A stretch of DNA of 47,809 nt from contig JAAYUQ010000074.1 in NCBI GenBank assembly GCA_012517575.1, positions 1-47,809 on the forward strand. The letters run 5' to 3'. The DNA comes from Bacteroidales bacterium (GTDB lineage Bacteria; Bacteroidota; Bacteroidia; Bacteroidales; Paludibacteraceae). Position 1 is the stretch's first letter. Every line of letters starts with the position of its first letter. Below the pieces are notes generated by a model that saw only the letters and a list, made by a program, of their open reading frames with translations, ran no database searches and was not told where the DNA came from. The position numbers and the translations under genes were made by a program. Of the stretch, positions 1 to 8,465 are shown piece by piece.

Positions 1-306
1 ATTGTAATGGATGGAAGAGATATAGGAACAGTAGTTTTTCCTCAAGCTGAACTAAAAATATTTTTAACTGCAAGTCCCGAAATTAGAGCTCGAAGAAGAA
101 TGGAGGAAATGTTGGCCAAAGGTGAAAAAGTGAGTTTTGAAGAAGTGCTTGCCAACATAAAAGAACGGGACGAAAGAGACCTTCATCGTGCGGAGAGCCC
201 ACTCAGAAAAGCCGATGACGCCATAATCATCGATAATTCAAATCTTACTCGAAATGAGCAGAGAGAGTTGCTCAAAACTTTATTTTACCAAAAAACGTTA
301 GAATAA
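1..306 (+). CDS. cmk: cytidylate kinase, C-terminal part (5' end outside window)
   Basis: This is the last 101 codons of CMP/dCMP kinase, which phosphorylates CMP and dCMP with ATP in the cytoplasm. The frame is open from base 1, so the gene begins upstream of the window and the ATG at 7 is internal. The visible part starts in the strongly conserved DGRDIGT motif, followed by the VFPQAELKIFLTAS strand and the arginine-rich lid (ARRRMEE). Near the end is the RDERDxxRxxSPL motif, which contributes substrate and phosphate contacts, followed by DDAIIIDNSNL. All of this is typical of bacterial Cmk. ispH follows 71 bp downstream on the same strand, so the two may be co-transcribed. Identification is firm, although the N-terminal P-loop cannot be seen. 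Confidence 0.95.
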   Translation: MVMDGRDIGTVVFPQAELKIFLTASPEIRARRRMEEMLAKGEKVSFEEVLANIKERDERDLHRAESPLRKADDAIIIDNSNLTRNEQRELLKTLFYQKTLE

Positions 307-377
307 AATACAACGTTGAATCATTGAAAGTTTCGGCGTTTATTTTCGTTTTTTAATCTCATTAAAGCACAAAAATT

Positions 378-1241
378 TTGAAAATAGAAATAGATAAAAA
401 ATCCGGATTTTGCTTTGGAGTGGTTAAAGCTATTGCAAAAGCAGAAGAAGAATTGGGAAAAGGAAACACATTGTATTGTCTGGGAGATATTGTCCACAAT
501 GAGGAGGAAGTGGAACGTCTTCAGCAATTGGGGCTTGTTACTGTCAATTATGAGCAGTTCAATCAACTGCATGATGTAAAAGTGCTGATTCGTGCTCATG
601 GAGAACCTCCAAGCACGTACGAAATTGCCAAAAAGAATAATATTACCCTCATTGATGCCACCTGTCCGGTGGTACTAAAATTGCAATCGCGTATCAAAAA
701 AAATTTTGAAGAATTGACATCAGAAGGCGGGCAAGTTGTTATTTACGGACAAACAGGACATGCGGAAGTAAAAGGGCTGGTAGGGCAAACAGAAGGGAAA
801 GCCATTGTAATACAAGAAGAAAAAGATTTGGATAAAATAGATTTCTCAAAAAAAGTCCATTTGTTTTCTCAAACAACCAAAGATCTTGAACATTACCAGC
901 TTTTGACAGAGGAAATCTCAAAACGCATGGTACGAAAGGATGATTTTATTTTTAGCGACACAATTTGTCGCCAAGTAGCCAACAGAATACCAAATATTAT
1001 TAATTTTGCACAGCGAAACGATATTATTCTTTTTGTAGGTGGCAAGCAAAGTTCAAACGGGAAAGTCCTTTTTGAACATTGCAAAAATATAAATCCACAG
1101 ACCTTTTATATTTCAAATTGCAAACAGGTGGATGAACTCGATATCGACAAGGATAAAAAAATTGGTATATGTGGTGCCACTTCCACGCCACAATGGTTGA
1201 TGGATTGTGTTGCCAAACGTTTGGAAGAAAGGTTCGCCTAA
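378..1241 (+). CDS. ispH: 4-hydroxy-3-methylbut-2-enyl diphosphate reductase (IspH/LytB)
   Basis: This is the last enzyme of the MEP isoprenoid pathway, reducing HMBPP to IPP and DMAPP with a [4Fe-4S] cluster. The 287-aa protein has the three cluster cysteines at C12 (GFCFGV), C96 (DATCPVV) and C197 (DTICRQV), the same spacing as in E. coli. The GHAE motif supplies H128 and the catalytic glutamate E130, and QSSNGK is the substrate-binding SSN motif. The start chosen is TTG at 378. The frame has a stop at 363 and no ATG or GTG before the conserved N-terminus, so only this TTG (or the ATT just before it) can start it. pfkA follows 42 bp downstream. Confidence 0.96.
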   Translation: MKIEIDKKSGFCFGVVKAIAKAEEELGKGNTLYCLGDIVHNEEEVERLQQLGLVTVNYEQFNQLHDVKVLIRAHGEPPSTYEIAKKNNITLIDATCPVVLKLQSRIKKNFEELTSEGGQVVIYGQTGHAEVKGLVGQTEGKAIVIQEEKDLDKIDFSKKVHLFSQTTKDLEHYQLLTEEISKRMVRKDDFIFSDTICRQVANRIPNIINFAQRNDIILFVGGKQSSNGKVLFEHCKNINPQTFYISNCKQVDELDIDKDKKIGICGATSTPQWLMDCVAKRLEERFA

Positions 1242-1283
1242 TTTTAATAGTTTTTTTGATAATCAATTAATCAACAAATAGAA

Positions 1284-2267
1284 ATGAAATACGAAATTAA
1301 ATGTGTCGGATTACTCACTTCGGGAGGTGATGCTCCTGGAATGAATGCTGCTATCAGAGCAGTAACACGAACCGCAATTTTCAACGGTATTCGCGTAAAG
1401 GCAATTTACAGAGGTTACAAAGGATTGATAACGGGAGAAATCAAAGAGTTTAAAACTGAAAATGTGAGCAACATTATCCAGCAGGGAGGAACAATTATTA
1501 AAACTGCCAGATGTGCTGAATTTATGACGCCCGAAGGAAGAAAAACGGCCTACGAAAACATGAGGAAAGAAGAAATTGATGCATTAATTGTTATCGGAGG
1601 TGATGGGACGTTTACCGGCGCTCGGATTTTTGCTCAGGAATTTAACGTGCCGATTGTTGGCTTGCCAGGAACAATAGACAACGATTTATGGGGAACAGAT
1701 GTAACCATTGGTTATGACACAGCCTTAAATACGATTATCGATGCAGTGGACAAAATTCGGGATACAGCTTCTTCTCACGAACGTTTATTCTTTATCGAGG
1801 TAATGGGACGTGATGCCGGTTTTCTGGCTTTAAGCAGTGCTTTGGCTTCCGGTGCTGAGGCGGCCATTATTCCTGAAAGAGAAACAAAAGTCGATCAGTT
1901 GGAAGAACTGATTAAAAATGGCTTCAGAAAATCAAAAAACAGCAGTATTGTCATTGTTGCCGAAAGTGAAGTTACCGGTGGCGCCAATGGCTTGGCTGAA
2001 AGAATGCGCCGTGAACATCCCGAATATGATGTGCGCGTAACCATTTTGGGACATATTCAACGAGGTGGATCGCCTACTGCTTCCGACAGAATTTTAGCCA
2101 GCCGCATGGGCGTAGCTGCCGTAGATGCTTTGCTGGATGAACAACGCAGTATAATGATTGGCATCGTAAATGACGAAATTGTGCATGTCCCGTTTACAAA
2201 AGCCATTAAATTCGACAAACCCGTGAATGAAGATTTATTGGGAGTAATTCAAATCCTGTCGATATAG
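1284..2267 (+). CDS. pfkA: ATP-dependent 6-phosphofructokinase
   Basis: It phosphorylates fructose 6-phosphate at the committed step of glycolysis. The 327-aa length is typical of bacterial PfkA. The nucleotide-binding [15 protein letters not shown] is at the N-terminus. GGDGT is at residues 105-109, where G at the position after GGD favours ATP over pyrophosphate in this family. PGTIDND is at 128-134 with the catalytic aspartate D132, followed by MGRDAGFLA and the late [13 protein letters not shown] substrate loop. It sits 42 bp after ispH and faces aroE, with an intrinsic terminator between the two. Confidence 0.96.
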   Translation: MKYEIKCVGLLTSGGDAPGMNAAIRAVTRTAIFNGIRVKAIYRGYKGLITGEIKEFKTENVSNIIQQGGTIIKTARCAEFMTPEGRKTAYENMRKEEIDALIVIGGDGTFTGARIFAQEFNVPIVGLPGTIDNDLWGTDVTIGYDTALNTIIDAVDKIRDTASSHERLFFIEVMGRDAGFLALSSALASGAEAAIIPERETKVDQLEELIKNGFRKSKNSSIVIVAESEVTGGANGLAERMRREHPEYDVRVTILGHIQRGGSPTASDRILASRMGVAAVDALLDEQRSIMIGIVNDEIVHVPFTKAIKFDKPVNEDLLGVIQILSI

Positions 2268-2307
2268 ACCATTTTCACACCATCAGGTTTTTTGAAAACC
2301 TCTTTTC

Positions 2308-2352
2308 CCGCACGGGATTTTTCAAAAGAAAACTTTCCGTGCGGATTTTTTT
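2308..2352 (+). terminator. intrinsic terminator after pfkA
   Basis: An 8-bp GC-rich stem (CCGCACGG at 2308-2315 with CCGTGCGG at 2337-2344) is followed directly by a run of T residues. It lies in the 93-bp gap between the converging pfkA and aroE genes. A smaller hairpin (GGTTTT/AAAACC, 2286-2300) precedes it. Confidence 0.75.
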
Positions 2353-2360
2353 GAAAAATT

Positions 2361-3107
2361 TTACTCTTCTCCACTGTTCCATATTTTCCACGACGCTTCA
2401 GCCTGGCCAATCAACATGGCTTCTCCGTTTATACCATTGGATCCCATTTCTTTGCCTTTTTTCAGAAACAAAGTTTGAGCTGGATTATAAACCACATCGA
2501 ACAAAAAATGTTGCGGAGTCAAAAACTGATAAGGAATCGGTGGATATTCCTCAGAATGGGGAAAAGTTCCGACTGGCGTAGCATTGATAATCAGTTTGTG
2601 CTGTTCCATAATTTCTTTGTCCAGCATTTCATAGGTAATTTTTCCAATGCCCTGTGTTCGCGAAACAAGCGTAACCTCAATACCCAAACGCTTTAAAACA
2701 AATACAATGGCTTTTGAAGCACCTCCCGTCCCCAATACAAGCGCTTTGTTATGGAAAGGCTGCAAATAAGGAAGTAACGCGTTTTCAAAACCAATACTAT
2801 CGGAATTATAACCTTTCAGCTTCAGAGTCTTGTTGTTTCCTGAAAATTTAATGACATTTACAGCTCCAATTTGCAAAGCAGTTTCATCAATTTCGTCAAG
2901 AAAAGGAAGAATGCTTTCTTTATAGGGTATCGTAACATTCAATCCTGAAAGTTCAGGAAGTTTCTTTAGTTCGGAGAAAAGTTCAATTTGTTTGAGTTCG
3001 TATAAATCGTAACGGGCATTTATCTTTTCCTTTTCAAATTTTTCGGTAAAATAGCGTTTTGAAAAAGAATGTACCAAAGGATAGCCAATCAATCCAAAAA
3101 GTTTCAT
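2361..3107 (-). CDS. aroE: shikimate dehydrogenase
   Basis: This NADPH-dependent enzyme reduces 3-dehydroshikimate to shikimate in the common aromatic amino-acid pathway. The 248-aa protein is slightly shorter than the roughly 270 aa usual for AroE. It opens with the substrate-binding GYPLVHSFS motif. NVTIPYKE contains the catalytic lysine K63. The paired GAVN and GYNSDSIGF (aspartate D103) segments follow, then the Rossmann loop LGTGGASKA and the INATPVGTFP motif. It is 21 bp downstream of a TPR protein gene on the same strand, which suggests co-transcription. It feeds chorismate to the trp operon seen later in the window, although it is not adjacent to it. Confidence 0.94.
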   Translation of the reverse strand: MKLFGLIGYPLVHSFSKRYFTEKFEKEKINARYDLYELKQIELFSELKKLPELSGLNVTIPYKESILPFLDEIDETALQIGAVNVIKFSGNNKTLKLKGYNSDSIGFENALLPYLQPFHNKALVLGTGGASKAIVFVLKRLGIEVTLVSRTQGIGKITYEMLDKEIMEQHKLIINATPVGTFPHSEEYPPIPYQFLTPQHFLFDVVYNPAQTLFLKKGKEMGSNGINGEAMLIGQAEASWKIWNSGEE

Positions 3108-3128
3108 TTTATTTTGAATTTAGAGGAA

Positions 3129-4499
3129 TTAGTTAGTTGGATGAACGGCTGCTTCCGGACAAATCTCAAGAAACAAGTTGATGGATTCTTCGTCTTCTTC
3201 CAAAGCTTTTTTAAGATATTGATAAGATTCTGCTTTCTTTCCCAATTTGTAATAAGTGGCCGCAAGAAACAAGTTAATGTATTCCAGCGAATTATCAAGT
3301 TCATAAGCCGCTTTATAAAATTTAAGAGCCATCGAATATTCCTTTTTTTCGAGATGAATATTTGCCACAGCCATGAGGGCATCAGTCTGCTTTGGATCGA
3401 TGCTCAGTGATTTTATGTAATATTGCAGCGCTTTGTCAATATTGTCTAAACCTAAATAAGCTTCCGCCAAATATATCCACGCATCGGGAGAAGTATTGTT
3501 AATTTCCAATGCCTGCGAAAGATACTGAATACTTTCTGAAAATTTTTCTTCCTCCAAAAGGCAGGCGCCAATTCCGACCAATATTTCAGAATTCTTTGGA
3601 TTTTCTTTCAAAGAAATTTTGTAATATGCAACTGCATTATCGTATTGCTCAAGTTTTTCGTAACTTTCAGCAATGAATAAACTGGTTGAAGCAAGGTCGT
3701 TGGTAATTTCGGCGTATTCAACATAATTTTCAATGGCTTTCTGAAACTGATCGAGCTGAAAATGAGCATGAGCTTTTTGCAATAAAGCCAAAGTATCGGT
3801 TGGGTCGACTGCCAAAACAAATTCGTAAGCTTCAATAGCTTTCTGAAATTCCTGCAGAGTATAATATATCTGTCCCAAATTGAACCATGCTTCTCCGGAA
3901 AATGGATCCAAATCGAGGATGCGATTGTATATTTGAATAGCTTTTTCGTTTTCTTCCAACTGTTCGTAGCAAAAAGCCAATTCAAACATTAAATCAATGT
4001 TACGTGGATTGATTTGAAAACCTTTTAAAAGGTATTGTGCAGCTTCTTCAAAATTATCGTGTTCGAGATAAATGTAGGCAACATCCAGCAAAATATTGTC
4101 CAAATCGCCGGAATTATCAGCTGTAAGGCTATTAACGAGTTTTTGAGCTTCGCCATATCGCTCCATGCGAACCAATGCTTCTATTTTCAGCAAAACAGTT
4201 TCATAATCGGCTTCCGAGAGCGTTGACAGCAATTGATAGGCTTTACTGATTTCACCCATAGCCAGATAAATTTTGGCACGTTTGGCTTTCAAAACCGTAC
4301 TGCCCGGATGAAGCTTCATACCAAATTCTACAGCTTTTGAAGAATCTTTGGTTCTCCCTCTCCGCAAATAGTATTCAGCAATATTTTCAAATTCTTCCAC
4401 GTCGAAGTATCCGGAAGCATTGCCTGAAAGGAACTGTTCGTATCTGCGAATAATGTCCTTAAATTCGTCATCGCCGGGAAGTAACAACTTCTTGCTCAT
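3129..4499 (-). CDS. tetratricopeptide repeat protein, cytoplasmic
   Basis: The 456-aa protein has no signal peptide or membrane segment and is built almost entirely of TPR units. Repeated signatures such as AWFNLGQIYYTLQEFQKAIEAYEFVLAVDP and similar 34-residue units run from about residue 30 to the end, roughly eleven to twelve copies. TPR arrays are protein-interaction scaffolds, and no enzymatic domain is visible. Its position directly upstream of aroE, 21 bp away, is the only context clue. The specific partner is unknown. Confidence 0.88.
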   Translation of the reverse strand: MSKKLLLPGDDEFKDIIRRYEQFLSGNASGYFDVEEFENIAEYYLRRGRTKDSSKAVEFGMKLHPGSTVLKAKRAKIYLAMGEISKAYQLLSTLSEADYETVLLKIEALVRMERYGEAQKLVNSLTADNSGDLDNILLDVAYIYLEHDNFEEAAQYLLKGFQINPRNIDLMFELAFCYEQLEENEKAIQIYNRILDLDPFSGEAWFNLGQIYYTLQEFQKAIEAYEFVLAVDPTDTLALLQKAHAHFQLDQFQKAIENYVEYAEITNDLASTSLFIAESYEKLEQYDNAVAYYKISLKENPKNSEILVGIGACLLEEEKFSESIQYLSQALEINNTSPDAWIYLAEAYLGLDNIDKALQYYIKSLSIDPKQTDALMAVANIHLEKKEYSMALKFYKAAYELDNSLEYINLFLAATYYKLGKKAESYQYLKKALEEDEESINLFLEICPEAAVHPTN

Positions 4500-4515
4500 C
4501 TTTCTAATTTTTTTG

Positions 4516-4523
4516 CAAAATTA
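4516..4523 (-). promoter_or_regulatory. candidate -7 box for the TPR-aroE unit
   Basis: Read on the minus strand this is TAATTTTG, matching the Bacteroidota TAnnTTTG consensus, 17 bp upstream of the TPR gene start. The region is AT-rich, so chance matches are likely, and the short distance to the start codon is a caution. Confidence 0.3.
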
Positions 4524-4740
4524 ATATTTTAAATGCAATAAATAAACGAGTTAACGTAAAGTTATGAACAACCCCAATTTTACAAAAAATGTACTACACG
4601 AATATGTTTTTCCGTTAAATAAGTGCAGACTTTGATCAAATGGCATATTTCTTGATTACTGCATGGCGATTCCGAAATTTTCTAACAAAGTTTTGGTCGT
4701 TACTTTTCTCTCAAAAGAAACAATTCAAAAACAAAAAAAT

Positions 4741-5265
4741 ATGGACTTTTTTTCAAAATTTGCTTTTTGTCCGGCGTGCGGTTCCTCTTTATTCGAGAAA
4801 AACAATGAAAAATCCAAACGTTGTGCATCTTGCGGATTTGTTTTTTACATGAATCCTTCCGCCGCAGTAGCCGCTTTTATTGTGAACGAAAAGCAGGAGT
4901 TGCTGGTTTGTCGTCGAAAAAAGGAACCGGCTAAGGGAACACTGGACTTGCCCGGAGGTTTTGTTGACAACAACGAAACAGCAGAAGAAGCGCTGAAAAG
5001 GGAAATTTCAGAGGAATTGCAGTCGGAAGCAAAAAATGTCCGCTATTTGTTTTCTTTACCCAATGAATATGAATATTGCGATTTATTGGTTCCCACATTG
5101 GATTTATTTTTCTCCTGCAAATTAACGGACGAAACCTCTCTTGTTCCTTCCGACGATGTGGAAGAAAGTTTTTTTGTCCCTTTCTCCGAAATTCGACCTG
5201 AACTTTTTGGTTTGAAATCGGTAAAAAAAGCGATAGAAAGATTTTTGCAACATCCGATTGGATGA
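4741..5265 (+). CDS. Nudix hydrolase with N-terminal zinc ribbon
   Basis: A 174-aa protein predicted to hydrolyse a nucleoside diphosphate derivative. The N-terminus has a four-cysteine zinc ribbon (C10-P-A-C13 and C28-A-S-C31). The Nudix box begins at G73 and fits GX5EX7REUXEE, ending REISEEL, with the metal-binding glutamates present. This architecture resembles NudC-like or ADP-ribose pyrophosphatase-like Nudix enzymes, but the substrate cannot be told from sequence. An in-frame ATG at 4663 would add 26 residues without family resemblance. I chose 4741 because it starts just before the zinc ribbon. The next gene starts 85 bp downstream on the same strand. Confidence 0.88.
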   Translation: MDFFSKFAFCPACGSSLFEKNNEKSKRCASCGFVFYMNPSAAVAAFIVNEKQELLVCRRKKEPAKGTLDLPGGFVDNNETAEEALKREISEELQSEAKNVRYLFSLPNEYEYCDLLVPTLDLFFSCKLTDETSLVPSDDVEESFFVPFSEIRPELFGLKSVKKAIERFLQHPIG

Positions 5266-5350
5266 AATTCGCTAAACACTTAACTTTGCAGTGAATGATT
5301 CTCGTGTGTGAAATCATTATTAATGCACATTATTTCGTAAATTTTTTAAC

Positions 5351-8300
5351 ATGTTAAAAAAAATAATTGCTGCTGTATCTTTGTTTTTTCTCATTTCGTC
5401 AAGTTCGGTTTTCGCCCAACATAGCCTGATTTACACCGCTGACGACAAAAATTATATTCAAGGAAAAGAATTTTTCGAACAACAAAAATTCGGAGCTTCG
5501 TACCGATATTTTGAAGAATTTTTGAAAAATACCGTTCCTGTTCAGGCAGGTCAGCGTGAGGAAGCCGAGTATTATTTAGCTGCCAGCGCTTACGAACTTC
5601 GTAAGGAAAACGCGCTTCCCCTTTTACAAAACTTTTTATCCGAACATCCCTACACTCTTTTTGCCGATCCTTTGCATTTTATGTTGGGAGTGTTGTATTG
5701 CGAACAAAAAAACTTTTCTTTATCAGCAGACTTCTTAAATCAGGTAGATGAACAAAATCTGGCCAAAGAGAAAATTCCTGATTTCCTTTTTTACAAAGGC
5801 TATGTTTCCATTCAGAATAAGCAGTTGGAGACAGCAAAAAAATGTTTTGCACAATTGAAGTCTTTGAATTCATCTTACAATACGGATGCAGTTTATTATT
5901 ACGCTTACTGCGAATACCTGCTCGGTAATTATCGGGAAGCCTTGCCGGGTTTTTTGTCTGTAGAAAGCCAGCCTGAATATCGGTCCACTGTTCCTTATTT
6001 TCTCGTTCAGATTTATTACGCAGAAAAACAATATGATAAATTGAAAGAGAAAGCTGATTATCTTCTTTTAACTTATCCTGAAAATGTCAACAATGCCGAA
6101 ATTTATCGAATTTTGGGAGAAATGGCTTACACTCAAAAAAATTATGAACAGGCCATTTACAACCTAAAAAAATATGAAAGTCTTTTCCCTCAGGTTCTGC
6201 GAAACGATATGTATCTGTTGGGTCTGTCCTATTTTCAAATGAAAGATTATACCAATGCTGTAGCTTATCTGTCGAAAGTAACCACATCAGCAGATGAAAT
6301 TTCGGAAAATGCCTATCTGCACTTGGGAACTTCTTACATTCATTTGAACGATAAAACCAATGCTCGACTTGCTTACGAAGCTGCTTTGCAAACAAATTTC
6401 AATCCTTCGGTTCGGGAAGAAGCCATGTTTAATTATGCCTTGACCTGCTACGAAACAACATCGGCATTTGGTGAATCGATTGCCGCTTTCAGCCGCTTTC
6501 TTTCTGAGTTTCCAAATTCAAAATATGCCGATGAGGCTTATCAGTATTTAACTTCCGTATATCTGACCACCAAAAATTATGAATTGGCTTATCAGTCGAT
6601 TCAGAAAATAAAAAACCTTAATGCTTCATTGAGGGAAACAAAGCAATATTTACTTTATCAATTGGGAGTGGATGCTTTTACTCAACAAAACTACGAGAAA
6701 GCCATAGATTATTTTACACTTTCACTGGAGAATTCTTCGACAGGGAAATATGCTGCAGAAAGTTTATTTTGGAGGTCGGAATGTTTTTACCGAACCAACC
6801 AAATAACGAAAGCTATTAAAGATTTGGAGACTTTTGTTAAAAATCCACTTTCGAAAAGCAGCAAAAATCTGACAAAAGCCTATTATTCTTTGGGCTATGC
6901 CTACTTCGGACAGCAAAATTATTCCAAAGCCACAGACTGGCTTTTAAAATACTTGGAAACAGAAACTGATGCAAAATCCATTTTGTATGCAGACGCTTTG
7001 AACCGCTTAGGAGATTGCTATTTTTACTCCCGAAATTTCAAAAATGCTCGCGAATACTATGAAAAAGCTGCTGATGCAGCTCCCGGAACTGCCGACTATT
7101 CGGTTTTTCAAGCAGCTTATGCGGCAGGTTTGCAAAAAAATTATCTGGACAAAATTTATCGTTTGGAAGAATTGTTGGTGAAATATCCCAATTCGGAATA
7201 TGCCGATGATGCCTTGTACGAAATTGGGCGCTCCTATTTGATGTTGAAAAATGAAAAAATGGCATTGTCCACATATCAACGTTTAATGGAAAGTTTTTCC
7301 AATTCGGCTTTGGCGCGAAAAGCAGCTTTAGAATATGGAATGATTTATTTCAATCGCCGCGATTATGAAAATGCTGTTTCCGCTTTCAAAAAAGTGATAG
7401 AACAATATCCCGGTACTCAAGAAGCTTATGTGGCATTGGAAACCATGGAAAGTGCTTATGTTGAAATGAATGATGTAAACGGATTTGTGGAATATACAAA
7501 AAAAACCGGACAACAGCTTCTGCCTTTCTCTTCCCAGCGAGAGGATTCCATTTCGTATATTGCTGCCGAAAAACAATACATGAATGAAAAGTATGAAGCT
7601 GCTATTGCCGGCATGGAAAACTATCTGGCAAAATTTTGTCCGGGAGGCAGATACTGCACAATGGCTCAATATTATCTTGCCAACAGCTATTATCAAACGA
7701 AACAAAGAGAAAAAGCCCTGTCGGCTTTTCAAACCGTGCTGAAAAATAGTGCAAGCGAATATGTGGAAGAGGCGGCTTTACGTTGTGCAGAAATTACATA
7801 CGATCAGAAGGACTTTGCTGCGGCTTTGAATTTCTTCAAGCAGTTGGAAAGTTTGGCGCAGACTTCTGCCAATAAGCAAGCTGCACGTTTAGGTGTTTTA
7901 AGATGTAGCTATTATATCAATGATTACCAGACTATTATAAATATAGCAAATGAAATATTAGCCGATACTTATTCCGATCAAGATATGATGACGGAAGCAC
8001 GTTTTTATCGTGCCAAAGCTTATTTAGCCATGAATCAAGCGGAATCGGCCATTCCCGATCTGAAAACTATTTCGGCTGAAACAAGAACGATTTTCGGAGC
8101 AGAATCGAAATATCTGCTGGCTTCGGTATATTTCCAACAAGGCAAACTGACTGAATCGGAAAACGAAATCATGGATTTTGCCAAAAAAAACACTCCGCAT
8201 CAATTTTGGTTGGCACGCAGCTTTGTTTTGCTGGCCGACATTTATATTCAGAAAGGTAATGATTTTCAGGCCAAACAATATTTGCTCAGCCTGCAAAGAA

Positions 8301-8389
8301 ATTATACTGCACAGGATGAAATTCAGGAATTGATTTCACAGCGATTGGCTGCCATAGGTGAAAGGGAAAAGAAAAAAATCATCAACTAA
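5351..8389 (+). CDS. large secreted TPR protein
   Basis: A 1012-aa protein with a signal peptide (hydrophobic core IIAAVSLFFLISSSSVFA, cleavage likely before QHS). The rest is a long alpha-helical array of TPR/Sel1-like repeats, many with the pattern YxxAxxxLxxYLxxxPxSxYADEAxY that is typical of YbgF/BamD-type periplasmic TPR proteins. No catalytic motif is visible. The next gene, a predicted outer-membrane barrel, starts 55-76 bp downstream, so the pair may form an envelope complex. The likely location is the periplasm or the inner face of the outer membrane. The exact function is unknown. Confidence 0.88.
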   Translation: MLKKIIAAVSLFFLISSSSVFAQHSLIYTADDKNYIQGKEFFEQQKFGASYRYFEEFLKNTVPVQAGQREEAEYYLAASAYELRKENALPLLQNFLSEHPYTLFADPLHFMLGVLYCEQKNFSLSADFLNQVDEQNLAKEKIPDFLFYKGYVSIQNKQLETAKKCFAQLKSLNSSYNTDAVYYYAYCEYLLGNYREALPGFLSVESQPEYRSTVPYFLVQIYYAEKQYDKLKEKADYLLLTYPENVNNAEIYRILGEMAYTQKNYEQAIYNLKKYESLFPQVLRNDMYLLGLSYFQMKDYTNAVAYLSKVTTSADEISENAYLHLGTSYIHLNDKTNARLAYEAALQTNFNPSVREEAMFNYALTCYETTSAFGESIAAFSRFLSEFPNSKYADEAYQYLTSVYLTTKNYELAYQSIQKIKNLNASLRETKQYLLYQLGVDAFTQQNYEKAIDYFTLSLENSSTGKYAAESLFWRSECFYRTNQITKAIKDLETFVKNPLSKSSKNLTKAYYSLGYAYFGQQNYSKATDWLLKYLETETDAKSILYADALNRLGDCYFYSRNFKNAREYYEKAADAAPGTADYSVFQAAYAAGLQKNYLDKIYRLEELLVKYPNSEYADDALYEIGRSYLMLKNEKMALSTYQRLMESFSNSALARKAALEYGMIYFNRRDYENAVSAFKKVIEQYPGTQEAYVALETMESAYVEMNDVNGFVEYTKKTGQQLLPFSSQREDSISYIAAEKQYMNEKYEAAIAGMENYLAKFCPGGRYCTMAQYYLANSYYQTKQREKALSAFQTVLKNSASEYVEEAALRCAEITYDQKDFAAALNFFKQLESLAQTSANKQAARLGVLRCSYYINDYQTIINIANEILADTYSDQDMMTEARFYRAKAYLAMNQAESAIPDLKTISAETRTIFGAESKYLLASVYFQQGKLTESENEIMDFAKKNTPHQFWLARSFVLLADIYIQKGNDFQAKQYLLSLQRNYTAQDEIQELISQRLAAIGEREKKKIIN

Positions 8390-8465
8390 GGTCAGCAACT
8401 GCTTAAAGAACGAAACTCGACAAAAAACTTTATCATTCATTTACATGACTATCAATGAATTTATT

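Noticed and set aside
2339-2581. 80-codon plus-strand frame after pfkA
   Set aside because: It begins inside the terminator region and runs antisense through aroE, with no recognisable protein.
4663-4740. Longer start for the Nudix hydrolase
   Set aside because: The extra 26 residues do not resemble the family and precede the zinc ribbon unnecessarily.
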